DNA of 64,000 nucleotides from Arachidicoccus ginsenosidivorans (GTDB lineage Bacteria > Bacteroidota > Bacteroidia > Chitinophagales > Chitinophagaceae). This document shows positions 20,712 to 30,252 of this stretch, one piece after another (positions within the stretch are counted from its first letter, which is position 1; each line of letters opens with the position of its first letter). The translations under genes were made by a program, and so were the position numbers. The stretch is from positions 3,410,001 through 3,474,000 of the forward strand of contig NZ_CP042434.1 of NCBI RefSeq assembly GCF_007971385.1. Direction: 5' to 3'. The notes beneath the pieces were generated by a model. It was given only the letters and a program-made list of their open reading frames with translations, was not told where the DNA came from and searched no databases.

Positions 20712-21284
20712 ATGTCTACATCAAATACCACCCCCGAATTACAAAATCAACCTTCCCTGGAACAGTTGCGCTATCCTATAGGGCATTATAATCCTGCACC
20801 ATATAGTGAAGCCCAGAAAATAAAATGGATTTCGGATTTGCAGTCGCTGCCTGCCTTGTTGGAAATCGCTGTGCAAAGCCTGGATGCGCCTGCCTTACAC
20901 ACGCCATACAGACCTGGAGGCTGGACCATTCAACAGGTGGTACATCATGTGGCCGATAGCCACATGAATGGGTATATCCGCTTTAAAATGGCACTGACTG
21001 AAGATAAACCAGTTATCAAATCTTATGAAGAACATTTATGGGCCAACCTGGAGGATACAAAGGGGTTACCGATTAATATATCACTGACCCTACTGCATAG
21101 CCTGCATCTGCGTTGGGTAAAAATTTATGAATCCCTTCAAGATGAAGATTGGCAAAGGGAAATGATCTATCCCGGCTCAGGGGAAGCGATTAGCATTTAT
21201 ACACACCTGGGCATGTATAGCTGGCATGGCCGCCACCACCTGGCTCATGTAATGGAGCTGAAAACCAGGATGGGCTGGCAATAA
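20712..21284 (+). CDS. DinB/YfiT-type putative metal-dependent hydrolase or transferase
   Basis: A 190-residue DinB-fold protein. Metal-binding His residues are in VVHHVADSHMN (residue 77 onward) and in the C-terminal WHGRHHLAH motif. The N-terminal LRYPIGHYNP resembles BstA/YfiT, the subfamily of putative bacillithiol transferases and metal-dependent hydrolases. Its activity here is inferred only. It is followed by a NUDIX hydrolase on the same strand after 64 bp. Confidence 0.85.
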   Translation: MSTSNTTPELQNQPSLEQLRYPIGHYNPAPYSEAQKIKWISDLQSLPALLEIAVQSLDAPALHTPYRPGGWTIQQVVHHVADSHMNGYIRFKMALTEDKPVIKSYEEHLWANLEDTKGLPINISLTLLHSLHLRWVKIYESLQDEDWQREMIYPGSGEAISIYTHLGMYSWHGRHHLAHVMELKTRMGWQ

Positions 21285-21348
21285 TAATGAAATTTAAAGG
21301 GACATAAATCCAAGAATCTTAAACGGAAAAAATAAAGAAAAATAAACA

Positions 21349-21930
21349 ATGGAAGCGCAAGAAAATACAGACAGTTTAAAATGGAAGACCCTGGATTCAG
21401 ACTATCTGTTCAAAGAAGATTGGTTCACTGTCCGAAAGGATACATGCGAAAGAACAGATGGTAAAATTATCGATCCTTACTACGTATTTGAATTTCCCGA
21501 GTGGGTCACAGCGCTGGCTGTTACCGCTGATGGTAAGGTTTTAATGGTGCGTCAGTATCGGCATGCACTGGGAGAAGTCGGCATTGAACTTCCAGGCGGC
21601 TGTGTAGATAAGACAGATGAAAACTTCGAGGATGCTATCAGAAGAGAACTACTGGAAGAAACGGGCTATGCCTTTGAATCCGCCCATTATTTAGGGAAGA
21701 TCAGTGCCAATCCTTCCACCAATAGTAATCTGATGCACATGTTTGTCGCAACGGGTGGTCGCAGGATCAAAGAGCAGGATCTGGATGAAAATGAACAGAT
21801 TGATGTTCTGGAAATTAGCTTTGAGGAGCTTATCACTTTAGTAGAAGAAAAAAGAATTAATCAGGCCATGCATATCTCCACCATCTTGTATGCACTACGC
21901 TATTTAGGCAAACTTACGCTCACCCCCTGA
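21349..21930 (+). CDS. NUDIX hydrolase (ADP-ribose pyrophosphatase-like)
   Basis: A 193-residue NUDIX protein. The Nudix box is GGCVDKTDENFEDAIRRE followed by LLEETG near residues 84-108, with one extra residue in the first spacer relative to the strict GX5EX7REUXEE pattern. RQYRHALGEVGIELPGG just before the box is typical of ADP-ribose or sugar-nucleotide pyrophosphatases. It is cytoplasmic and ends 22 bp before the NadR-like kinase, which suggests a link to pyridine nucleotide metabolism. Confidence 0.88.
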   Translation: MEAQENTDSLKWKTLDSDYLFKEDWFTVRKDTCERTDGKIIDPYYVFEFPEWVTALAVTADGKVLMVRQYRHALGEVGIELPGGCVDKTDENFEDAIRRELLEETGYAFESAHYLGKISANPSTNSNLMHMFVATGGRRIKEQDLDENEQIDVLEISFEELITLVEEKRINQAMHISTILYALRYLGKLTLTP

Positions 21931-21952
21931 TCACTATTACATTATTTATTGT

Positions 21953-22504
21953 ATGCAGTCCCAACCCATTAAGATTGTTGTCATTGGACCGGAGAGCACG
22001 GGTAAGTCCAGCCTCTGCCAGGCATTGGCAGCGCATTATAATACCTGCTGGTGTCCGGAATATGCCCGGCAGTATTTGCAAGAACAAGGCAGGGATGGGC
22101 ATTATGAAGAAAAGGACTTGCTTTGCATTGCCAAAGGGCAGATAGCACTCGAAGACAGCTGTTTTTCCAGGGCAAAACAAAACAAGGACCGGTTTTTATT
22201 TATTGACACAGATATGTATGTCATGAAAGTCTGGAGCGAATTTGCCTATAACAGATGTCCTCACTGGATGCTTAATCAAATCGCTTGCAGACAGTACGAT
22301 TATTATCTGTTATGCGATATTGATTTGCCCTGGACGCCGGATCCATTAAGGGAATACCCGGATCCACTTATGCGCCAAAACCTTTTTAACCATTATCAGG
22401 ATCTGTTAGTGCATCAGGCGACGCCATTTACCTTAGTCCAGGGAAAGGATGCACTGCGCTTGCATCGTAGCTTAACAGCCATAGAAAGAAAGTTCGGTTC
22501 ATAG
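21953..22504 (+). CDS. NadR-like AAA ATPase/kinase
   Basis: A 183-residue P-loop protein with GPESTGKSSLCQAL near residues 12-25 and YLLCDIDLPWTPDP near 117. It aligns with the C-terminal ribosylnicotinamide kinase domain of NadR and lacks the N-terminal adenylyltransferase and HTH domains. Phosphorylation of nicotinamide riboside is the likely reaction, but substrate has not been tested for this stand-alone form. It is probably co-transcribed with the NUDIX gene, and a terminator follows. Confidence 0.82.
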   Translation: MQSQPIKIVVIGPESTGKSSLCQALAAHYNTCWCPEYARQYLQEQGRDGHYEEKDLLCIAKGQIALEDSCFSRAKQNKDRFLFIDTDMYVMKVWSEFAYNRCPHWMLNQIACRQYDYYLLCDIDLPWTPDPLREYPDPLMRQNLFNHYQDLLVHQATPFTLVQGKDALRLHRSLTAIERKFGS

Positions 22505-22570
22505 CCCAGGGGTTCAAAGGGAAGAGCAGAAAGCAGCAAAACAATCCTAAATTGGAAATAGCAAACCCAT

Positions 22571-22626
22571 AAAAAGCCGGCAGGATACAATTGGTATTAA
22601 CCTACTTGCATTCTGCCGGCTTTTTT
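22571..22626. terminator. bidirectional terminator between convergent genes
   Basis: AAAAAGCCGGCAG (22571-22583) pairs with CTGCCGGCTTTTT near 22613-22625, leaving a loop of about 29 bases. It serves the NadR-like gene rightward and the APC permease leftward. Confidence 0.82.
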
Positions 22627-22676
22627 GAACCTAATTATGGGTTTAGCTGTAAATTTTAACTACTTATTTTGACCGC

Positions 22677-24158
22677 TTAATTTTGCGGGGAAGACCCTTC
22701 GTCTGTGCCATTATCATCCTTTTCATCTTCGGATTTGCTTTGCCTTATTTGCTTAAGACCATTGTTTCTTTTTGCCATATAATATAGTGGGAATCCTACT
22801 GCTACGATAATCAGCCCACCAATGACATAATCTCTTGTATAGAAAATAAGTAGGATACAGAAAGCGGCGCTGATCAAAACGTATAATGCAGGCAGCACGG
22901 GATATAAGGGCGCCTTATAAGGTCTTTCGACGTCCGGCATTTTTTTGCGTAATCTAAAAATACCAATAATGGTCAGCATATAAAATAAAACGACAACAAA
23001 GGAAACCATATTTAGCAAATCGCCATATTTTCCGCTCAGACAAAGCAGGCTCGCTACCACGCATTGAATCCAAAGTCCGTATTCCGGCACTTCATTTTTA
23101 TTCAGACGGCCGGCTTTTTGGAAGAAAAGCCCGTCTTTGGCCATGGTATAATAAACCCTGGCTCCCGCCAAAATAAGCCCATTATTGCAGCCAAATGTAG
23201 AGATCATAATCATGATAGCCATAATCAACGTTCCTGCAGGACCGAAGGCTTCCAAAGAGGCCGCAACGGCCACTCTGTCATTGGTGGCATAGGCAATATC
23301 ATGTAGTGGAAGTACGGCCAGATAAACTAAGTTGACCGCCAGATACAGTAACGTCACTAAAAGGGTACCCAAAAAAAGACTGAGCCCGACATTTCTTTTA
23401 GGGTTTTTAATCTCTCCGGCAATAAAAGTTACATTTTCCCAGGCGACACTACTAAAGACAGAACCTACCATGGCGGCCGCTACTGCGCCAAATGCGGCCA
23501 TAATGGTATAATCACTGAAACTACCATCTGCATTCAGCATATGCAGATCCATTGCGTTATGCCAGTTGGCTGTCCATACATCGGATTTGAAAGCCATAAA
23601 GCCAAAAAGGATCAGACCGGCCAGCGACAAAATCTTCACGATGGTGAAAAAGGTCTGAATAATCTTGCCATTGCGGATCCCTTTGGTATTCAGCACGGTC
23701 AGGAATATAACAATCGCAATTGAAAGTAATTGAGCGGCACTGATCTGGAAGGCGCCCAGGTGCATCAAGATGACATTTTCCCCGACCTGGGGAAACAAAT
23801 AAGCAGTAAACTTGCTAAAAGCCACGCCTACCGCCGCGATAGTGCCCGTTTGAATGACAGAGAAAAAGCTCCAGCCATATAAAAATCCTACCAGGGGATT
23901 ATAGGCCTGCTTGAGATAAACATATTGACCGCCTGCCTTTGGAAACATAGAACTGAGTTCCCCATAACTGACCGCGGCAAGAATAGTCATGATACCGGTG
24001 ATTACCCATACCAGAATCATCCAGCCGGCACTTCCCACATGGCGCGTGATATCAGAAGAGACAATAAAAATACCGGATCCGATCATGGAGCCTGCGACGA
24101 TCATGGTCGCATCCATCAGGTTCAAAGAATGTTTAAAACCGGGTTTTTGGTTACTCAT
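22677..24158 (-). CDS. APC family amino acid permease
   Basis: A 493-residue inner-membrane transporter with about 12 hydrophobic segments. GSMIGSGIFIVSSDI near residue 22 is the substrate-binding glycine motif of the amino acid-polyamine-organocation superfamily. FGAVAAAMVGSVFSSVAWEN and PERPYKAPLYP-like strings support a LAT/serine-threonine exchanger type. Substrate is not determinable. The C-terminus is charged and acidic. It is preceded by waaA on the same strand. Confidence 0.92.
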   Translation of the reverse strand: MSNQKPGFKHSLNLMDATMIVAGSMIGSGIFIVSSDITRHVGSAGWMILVWVITGIMTILAAVSYGELSSMFPKAGGQYVYLKQAYNPLVGFLYGWSFFSVIQTGTIAAVGVAFSKFTAYLFPQVGENVILMHLGAFQISAAQLLSIAIVIFLTVLNTKGIRNGKIIQTFFTIVKILSLAGLILFGFMAFKSDVWTANWHNAMDLHMLNADGSFSDYTIMAAFGAVAAAMVGSVFSSVAWENVTFIAGEIKNPKRNVGLSLFLGTLLVTLLYLAVNLVYLAVLPLHDIAYATNDRVAVAASLEAFGPAGTLIMAIMIMISTFGCNNGLILAGARVYYTMAKDGLFFQKAGRLNKNEVPEYGLWIQCVVASLLCLSGKYGDLLNMVSFVVVLFYMLTIIGIFRLRKKMPDVERPYKAPLYPVLPALYVLISAAFCILLIFYTRDYVIGGLIIVAVGFPLYYMAKRNNGLKQIRQSKSEDEKDDNGTDEGSSPQN

Positions 24159-24173
24159 GGTACGCTTTGGAAA

Positions 24174-25427
24174 TTAATAAATAAGGTTTTTATCAATAAA
24201 AGAAAGAATCTTACTTGTTGCGCCCGCACTTTGCTGCATAAAATCTGTGGCTGCCTGACAGGCCTTGTGGTAGTACTCCCGATCCTGCAATAGCTCATTA
24301 AAGGTTTCCTCCAGTTCCAACACATTGTCCACCGCAAATGCGGCCCCGACTTTTTCCATTTCCACCGTTTCTTTAAAATGCTCATAGACCGGCCCAAATA
24401 CCACCGGTTTGCCATAAACGGCAGCTTCCAGCGTATTGTGGATACCGTCCTTTCCAAAACCGCCCCCTACAAAACAGATAGTGGCATAATGATATAAACG
24501 CTTGAGCTTGCCGATATTGTCAATAATCAGGATATGCACCTTGTCAAACTGCTCCGGGTTTTTGAGATAATCACTGTAAAGCATACTGCCAGGGTATAGT
24601 TCCAGACAACCTTCCAGGCGGTCTGGATCAATCTCATGAGGGGCAATGATAAAGCGGATTTCCGGGTGAGCGATGACAAAGTGACGTAATTCATTGTCGT
24701 CCTCCGGCCAGGTGCTGCCCGCCACAATCACCGCATGATCAGCACAGAATCTATCAATGCCCGCTACAGGTGTCCAGTGATCCCTTACAGATAAGACCCG
24801 GTCTACCCGGGTATCGCCTGTAAGCGTTACATTCTGGATATGGATCTGTTTTAAAAGCGTAACTGAGTTTTCATCCTGGACAAAGATATGGCTGTAAAAA
24901 CCGAGCATTTTTGTATGCAGCAGGTTACCATACCACTTAAAAAAAGGTTGTTGCTTTCTAAATAAGGCAGAAACCAATAAAAGGGGAATTTTCCTTTCAT
25001 GGATCGCCTTGAGGTAGAAATACCAGAACTCATATTTAACAAAAACGACCAGTTTGGGTTTGGTGATTTTTAACCACTTTCTGGCATGGTAATGACTGTC
25101 AAGGGGCATATAGAAGACCCAGTCGGCCCCCGAATAGTTTTTATGGATCTCATAACCAGAAGGGGAGAAGAAACTAAGCAGGATTTTATGATCCGGATGT
25201 TCAGTTTTTAATGATTCCAGTAATGGTCTGCCTTGTTCAAATTCCCCCAGTGAAGCGCAGTGAAACCAGATAACCGGTGCATCATTGCCTTTAAAAGCCT
25301 TATTTAACTTCTTAAAGATCTTTTTTCTGCCATGATACCATAGCCGTGCCTTTTTATTAAAAACCGAAGCGATTTCTACGCCCGTAGCATATAAAAATAA
25401 AAATATTCTATACAGAATAAGACCCAT
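24174..25427 (-). CDS. waaA: 3-deoxy-D-manno-octulosonic acid (Kdo) transferase
   Basis: Transfers Kdo onto lipid A precursor at the inner face of the cytoplasmic membrane. An N-terminal membrane anchor (residues 1-20) is followed by a GT-B glycosyltransferase with WFHCASLGEFEQGRPL near residue 53, the family's acceptor motif, and VGGGFGKDGIHNTLEAAVYG near 315 in the donor domain. The length of 417 residues is usual. It lies directly after miaA (4-bp gap), so the two are likely one operon. Confidence 0.95.
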   Translation of the reverse strand: MGLILYRIFLFLYATGVEIASVFNKKARLWYHGRKKIFKKLNKAFKGNDAPVIWFHCASLGEFEQGRPLLESLKTEHPDHKILLSFFSPSGYEIHKNYSGADWVFYMPLDSHYHARKWLKITKPKLVVFVKYEFWYFYLKAIHERKIPLLLVSALFRKQQPFFKWYGNLLHTKMLGFYSHIFVQDENSVTLLKQIHIQNVTLTGDTRVDRVLSVRDHWTPVAGIDRFCADHAVIVAGSTWPEDDNELRHFVIAHPEIRFIIAPHEIDPDRLEGCLELYPGSMLYSDYLKNPEQFDKVHILIIDNIGKLKRLYHYATICFVGGGFGKDGIHNTLEAAVYGKPVVFGPVYEHFKETVEMEKVGAAFAVDNVLELEETFNELLQDREYYHKACQAATDFMQQSAGATSKILSFIDKNLIY

Positions 25428-25431
25428 GCAA

Positions 25432-26400
25432 TTAAGTATTAATATGAGATTGAATACAAGTTAGGATATTTTCTTTATCTGAAGGACAAAACCATCTAAA
25501 ATCTTGTTGTTTTTTAAACCAAGTGATTTGCCTTTTGGCGTAGTGGCGGGTATTTTGCTGAATAAGTGCGCTAACCGCTGACAGAGAAGTTCGACCTTCA
25601 AAATAGTCGTACCATTCCTTATAGCCAACCGTTTGCAGGGCGTTTAAATGGCGTAGCGGATACAGATCACGCACTTCATTTTCAAGGCCCTGAGCAATCA
25701 TGACATCCACTCTTTGATTAATGCGCTCATAGAGCTGCTCCCTGGGTAAATCCAGCGCTATATTTAATACCTGAAAATCCCTGGGTTGCTTTTCGTTTTT
25801 ACGAAACGCAGTAATAGAGTTACCGGTGGTCCTGATAAATTCAAGGCCACGCATTAGTCTTTGCGGGTTCATTTTTTCGGCCTGTTGCCAAAATATGGGA
25901 TCTTCCTGTTGAACGGCTCGCTGCAGCCATGCAAGTCCTTGCAGCTGATACTGCTGCGTGATTGCCTCCCGAATATGATCTGGGGTAGCAGGCATCTGAT
26001 CGATCCCTTCCGTGAGTGCCTTAATATATAAACCTGTGCCACCCACCATAAAGACAATCCGATGCTTCTTAAATAACCGGTCCAGCAGTTCAAGTCCGTA
26101 ATTTGCAAAGACGCCGGCATTAACCTTGTCATAAATGCTATGAGAGGCAATAAAATGATGTGGCACCTGAGCTAGTTCTTCTTCGTCAGGCCGGGCTACT
26201 CCAATATTTAACTCCTTAAAACATTGTCTGGAATCAGCCGAAAGGATCTCCGTATTAAAGGCCTTAGCCAGCCAGATGCCCAGTGCTGTCTTGCCGGACG
26301 CCGTAGGGCCGGCAAGGACGACCAGCGTCCGTTGAAAAGGCCGCGTGAAAGAATGATCGGGTATAGTTAATTCGGATGTTTGCATAGGCACCATCTTCAT
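25432..26400 (-). CDS. miaA: tRNA dimethylallyltransferase
   Basis: Adds a dimethylallyl group to A37 of tRNAs reading UNN codons. The P-loop GPTASGKTAL is near residue 32, followed by SADSRQCFKELNIGVARP (catalytic Asp region) and VGGTGLYIKAL near 120. RQITWFKKQ near the C-terminus is conserved. The Met at codon 3 or 6 could also be the start; the domain begins near residue 25 in each case. It is 4 bp upstream of waaA. Confidence 0.95.
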   Translation of the reverse strand: MKMVPMQTSELTIPDHSFTRPFQRTLVVLAGPTASGKTALGIWLAKAFNTEILSADSRQCFKELNIGVARPDEEELAQVPHHFIASHSIYDKVNAGVFANYGLELLDRLFKKHRIVFMVGGTGLYIKALTEGIDQMPATPDHIREAITQQYQLQGLAWLQRAVQQEDPIFWQQAEKMNPQRLMRGLEFIRTTGNSITAFRKNEKQPRDFQVLNIALDLPREQLYERINQRVDVMIAQGLENEVRDLYPLRHLNALQTVGYKEWYDYFEGRTSLSAVSALIQQNTRHYAKRQITWFKKQQDFRWFCPSDKENILTCIQSHINT

Positions 26401-26519
26401 GTTTATATCAGGTGGATGGCGAACATCCGGCAGATTTAATGATAATTGGCAACTTTAGAACTTGAGTGGGTTTGATAAAGTAATTTCAAGTACCCATCAG
26501 GTTATAGGCTTGCTATTCG

Positions 26520-27679
26520 TTATTTAGAAATTACATAATTATGGATATCCTCCAGTTTGATCTTTTCGCCAGCAAGGATAATCAGTCGTTCTACGACGTT
26601 TCTGAGTTCCCTGATATTGCCTCGCCAGTTATGATCCTGCAAGGCCTTAAGGGCATCTTTGTCGATTTTTTTAACGGGCTGTCCATAATCCTGGGCGATG
26701 TCTTCCAGAAATTTTTCGACCAACAACGGGATATCTTCACGACGATTATTCAAGGAGGGGTATGGATCAGAATTACACCAAGCCGGTGATATAAATCCAA
26801 CCGGAAATTCTTTTCCTCTACTTCTTTGAGTAAGTCCTTGTTGGTGGCGGCAATAACGCGCACATCCACACTGATTTCCTTTTCCCCACCTACGCGCTGA
26901 ATCTTGCCTTCCTGCAATGCGCGTAGCACCTTAGCCTGTGAACTGAGGCTCATGTCGCCGACTTCATCCAAAAAGAGGGTGCCGCCATTGGCTTGTTCAA
27001 ATTTTCCAATATGTTGCTTTACAGCGGAGGTAAAGGAGCCTTTCTCGTGTCCAAATAGTTCACTTTCAATTAGTTCTTGCGGGATAGCTGCACAATTGAC
27101 CTCCACCAAAGGTTTGTTTGCCCGGTTGCTTTTGGCATGAATCCACCTGGCAACCAATTCTTTACCCACACCATTCTCGCCGGTTATCAGTACCCGGGCG
27201 TCCGTTTCTGCCACTTTGTCTATGGTGGCCTTGATCTTATTCATTTCTTCGGACTGTCCGATCATCTCCTGGACTTTGGCCACCCTTTTTTTGAGCGTCT
27301 TCGTTTCTTTGCTCAGTACATTTTTGTCCGTAGCGTTTCTAATGGTAATCAACAGACGGTTCAGATCTGGCGGTTTAGAGATAAAGTCAAAGGCGCCTTT
27401 TTTGACCGCTTCTACGGCAGATTCAATATTGCCGTGGCCACTGATCATAATAATAGGGGTATCTTGATTTAGCTCCATAGCCCTTGTCAGAAATTCCATA
27501 CCATCGAGCTTGGGCATTTTTATATCACATAATACAACATCGTAGTTATTTTCTGAGAAATGTTTCCAGCCGTCTTCACCATCAATGGCCTCATCTACCT
27601 TATAACCTTCAAAGGTCAGAATCTCATGAAGGGTCTTTCTGATGGCTTTCTCGTCATCAATCACTAATATTTTTGCCAT
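26520..27679 (-). CDS. sigma-54-dependent response regulator, one frame break (386 residues when repaired)
   Basis: A response regulator for sigma-54 promoters. The receiver domain has VIDDEKAIR and the phospho-acceptor Asp in [10 protein letters not shown] near residue 52. The AAA+ domain has the Walker A-type GENGVGKE, the GAFTGA-like [11 protein letters not shown], and [11 protein letters not shown]. The frame breaks after HTPP at a run of four C (plus 26757-26760); one more C continues into [15 protein letters not shown]. The protein stops after KLEDIHNYV and lacks the usual C-terminal Fis-type HTH, so direct DNA binding is doubtful. No histidine kinase lies next to it. Confidence 0.85.
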
Positions 27680-27963
27680 AATGTATCAACTTAAGCGCTA
27701 ATATTGCTTGTTTTTTAAGGGTTACAATTTATCTGCGAATATAGTTTTTTTTGCCTAAACCTAATTACCATACGCTTTATATAAAAAATCGGGGAAATTT
27801 GTTCAGTCCTGGGATTGAGCTAATGGGTCTTTTTCAGGATAAAAGAAGAATTAATTGGTATAGTCGCTTGATTGTCTTATCTTAACATTGAGTTTGATGA
27901 TCTTGGCAAGGTTGTTGAATCTTATTGATTAATCCTTATTTATCACATTTAAAACTATTCATT

Positions 27964-28269
27964 ATGAGTGCAAAACATATTTTGGTGGGAACGATTTCCG
28001 GTATTGTCGCAGGAGCTGTTGTAGGCCTGATGCTGGCACCGCAGTCAGGCGAAGAAACCCGCAAGCAGTTAGCCGATTCCACCAGAGATTTAAAGAATAA
28101 ATTCAACAAATGGACGGAGAAATCCTTAGAGGAACTTGACGACCTGCAGGAAGTCTTTAAATCAGAAGTGGCCGGTGTTAGCGATGATGTACGTGAGCGC
28201 GTGCTTAAGTTGATTAAAAAAGTAAAGCGTTCCGCAGATCAGGTTTCAGAAGAAGTGGCAGAAGCTTAA
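27964..28269 (+). CDS. YtxH domain-containing protein
   Basis: A protein of about 101 residues with an N-terminal hydrophobic segment (ILVGTISGIVAGAVVGLMLA), the PQSGEETRKQL motif of YtxH proteins, and a charged helical C-terminus likely to form a coiled coil. YtxH proteins are small envelope-associated stress proteins of unknown mechanism. The start at MSAKHIL is preferred to a Met 13 codons upstream. The upstream 284 bp has no other gene. Confidence 0.82.
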   Translation: MSAKHILVGTISGIVAGAVVGLMLAPQSGEETRKQLADSTRDLKNKFNKWTEKSLEELDDLQEVFKSEVAGVSDDVRERVLKLIKKVKRSADQVSEEVAEA

Positions 28270-28528
28270 AACACCTCCTGCCCGAAGTAGTCGAGCTGTT
28301 TTTTAAAAAAAATGGCCAGTCGGTGAAGATTAAAAGGTAAAATCATTACATCGAGTAACTAAAAGGCCTTTGACTTGATTTTTGATCAATTATAATTCCT
28401 TTAGAGATAACAGTACCCAAAATAAGCCTTGTAGCATGCAAACATGTTTAATCAAGCCTATGCTTGGTTCCTTATACATAAAACCGGAATTATAACCCTT
28501 CGCTTCACGAACACCAACATATAAAATG

Positions 28529-28575
28529 AGCATTTCTAATTGAACTGTAAAGTTAATTTTAGAAATGCTCTTTTT
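28529..28575 (+). terminator. terminator-like hairpin with T tail
   Basis: A 12-bp stem (GAGCATTTCTAA / TTAGAAATGCTC) with an 18-base loop and T5 follows on the plus strand. It lies 260 bp after the YtxH stop, so it may end a longer 3' transcript. Confidence 0.65.
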
Positions 28576-28661
28576 GGTTTTTGGCATTTAAGGCACAGCA
28601 GTAGCATTCATTTAAAGGTCGCCTGTCTGTTAAGAACTGCCTCCGGCTGATTAATTTTATT

Positions 28662-28691
28662 TTGAAAGTAATTTTGAGTGATTTATATTTA
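28662..28691 (+). promoter_or_regulatory. candidate promoter of the c-type cytochrome gene
   Basis: TTG at 28662-28664 and TATATTTA at 28684-28691 are 19 bp apart. The second box matches TAnnTTTG except for the last base. Confidence 0.3.
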
Positions 28692-28746
28692 CGGAACAAT
28701 AGGTTGATATGGACTTGTTGTAATTGCTATTCAAATTCGAAATGAT

Positions 28747-29270
28747 ATGTTGAAAATTAAAGCCAATAAAAACAAAGGCGGTGTTCTTGTTATTATAGGA
28801 GCCCTGTTCATTGGGGTGTTAATGTCTTTTTCATTTACACAACCCAAACACAATTTTAAAGTCCTGCCCCAGGATATAACCAGAGATAGCCTGATGGGGA
28901 TCATGCACGGGTTTAATAAGGCCCTGGGGTAAAATGTGGATTCTGTCACGCGAAGAGCAAACTGGATTCCACAAAGCTTGATTTTGCCAGTGATGAGCTA
29001 AGGCATAAAGATTTTGCCCGTCACATGATGCAAATGACCGCAGCGATCAACAAGGATTATTTTAATTTCCGTAATTCAAGTCGTCCGGATACCATTCAGG
29101 TCATTACCTGTGTGACCTGTCACAGAGGCAACAAACATCCGGTAAGTTCCATTAAAGATATGGGGCCAGATCATTTTAAAAAGATGGGACCCGGCCATAT
29201 GCCAGGAAGTAAAGACGGCCATCCTAATGTGCCACCACCACCTCCAGGAGCAAATCAAAAGGAAGGATAA
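28747..29270 (+). CDS. exported c-type cytochrome, one frame break (174 residues when repaired)
   Basis: The N-terminal hydrophobic segment (about residues 12-32) is a signal or anchor. The frame ends at TAA just after four G residues (28926-28929). One more G continues into VKCGFCHAKSKLDS and the downstream part with ITCVTCHRGNKHP, giving two CxxCH haem c sites, and 525 bases in total. The arrangement resembles the photosynthetic reaction-centre cytochrome c-like proteins common in Bacteroidota, which are not photosynthetic there. The C-terminus is rich in Gly, His and Pro. An electron-transfer role in the envelope is inferred. Confidence 0.8.
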
Positions 29271-29629
29271 AGGTAGCGTCATCGTTAATGATAGAAAAAT
29301 AACAGTTTGCAGCTCAGTCAAATTTGACTGAGCTGCAAACTGTTATTTTTCTTTGGGTACATATCATTGCCTTTGAGCTGGACAAAGGTTTATCCTATGA
29401 CTTCTGTGATTAACAAAAAGCTATTTTGCTTAGAGGATCCACAAGTTTTCTGATAGTGCGGTGGAAATAAATAGCAAGACCAATCTTGCTGCAATACGAT
29501 CTAAAACAATAAAGGTATATATCCTGGCCTGGCATTGTAAATTGAGTGAGATTTGGATAGGAGTTCGTTATTTTTGAACGATGCAAAATCTTTACTGGCT
29601 CCCTGAAAAAAATTAGGTAATAGCCGGGT
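29271..29629. other. intergenic region after the cytochrome gene
   Basis: Apart from the 60-bp palindrome at 29293-29352 I see no gene or conserved element here. Confidence 0.5.
29293..29352. terminator. 60-bp perfect palindrome, bidirectional terminator
   Basis: The 30 bases at 29293-29322 are exactly complementary to 29323-29352 with no spacer. The outer arms are A-rich and T-rich. It is 22 bp after the cytochrome stop and also lies downstream of the convergent CPBP gene. Confidence 0.85.
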
Positions 29630-30252
29630 TCAATCTGCGAATCTGTCCAGCCCTTCTCTGTGCCCCAATTTATACCAGAGGTATAAAAATAGCCCAATAA
29701 AGGTCATACAAATAAATAGGTCAATCTTATCCACGCTTAAAATTGAAGCTTCATATTTTATAATAAAGGGCCGAATTAGGGTGTTTGGTTTTTCGTTTAT
29801 AGCGGATGTAAATAGGTAATTATACAGATTATACATAAAGTGGATACCCATACAGTAATATAGTGACTGGGTCTTGTAATAAGCAAAGCCTAAGGTGACT
29901 CCACCCAAAAAAGCAATTATATAATGGATCGGGTCTGAATAAATATGACCCGCTGAAAAATAAATGCGGCAATGAATATGACCTTCCAATAGCTTATTGA
30001 AAACTGGTTCAGATACGTAATTATAAACCCTCTGAATAAGAGTTCTTCCGTAATGCAAACAAATAAATTGCTTATTATTCCAATGAGTATAAGGTGTAAT
30101 ATGATAGGATTTAGTCCGATAAATCTTTGTTCAAGTGCTACGATTTGAAACCCATTTGCATAATAGCATAAACCTAAAGTAATTGCCAGCATTACCATCA
30201 TAATGAATGCTCCTTCATAAAACAGGACATCCCCTGTTGTTTTGATTGCCAT
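29630..30252 (-). CDS. CPBP family intramembrane metalloprotease, one frame break (207 residues when repaired)
   Basis: A membrane protein of the CAAX protease/bacteriocin-processing (Abi) family. The active-site EExxxR motif is in CITEELLFRGF, and the second His motif region is read only after correction (FSAGHIYSD, then YCMGIHFMYNLYNY). The break is at five T residues on the coding strand (plus 29956-29960); adding one T joins the halves and gives 624 bases. The protein has several hydrophobic segments. Substrate is unknown. There is no neighbouring bacteriocin gene. Confidence 0.8.

Larger units (their letters stand above)
28270..28746. other. intergenic region with two inverted repeats
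   Basis: No gene is supported. TTATAATTCC at 28390-28399 pairs with GGAATTATAA at 28486-28495, enclosing smaller pairings. GAGCATTTCTAA at 28529-28540 pairs with TTAGAAATGCTC at 28559-28570, followed by T5 (a terminator). A structured untranslated RNA is possible but unproven. Confidence 0.4.

Noticed and set aside
28390..28587. 65-codon minus-strand open frame after ytxH
   Set aside because: It covers the terminator-like hairpin and the inverted repeat, and has no recognisable features.
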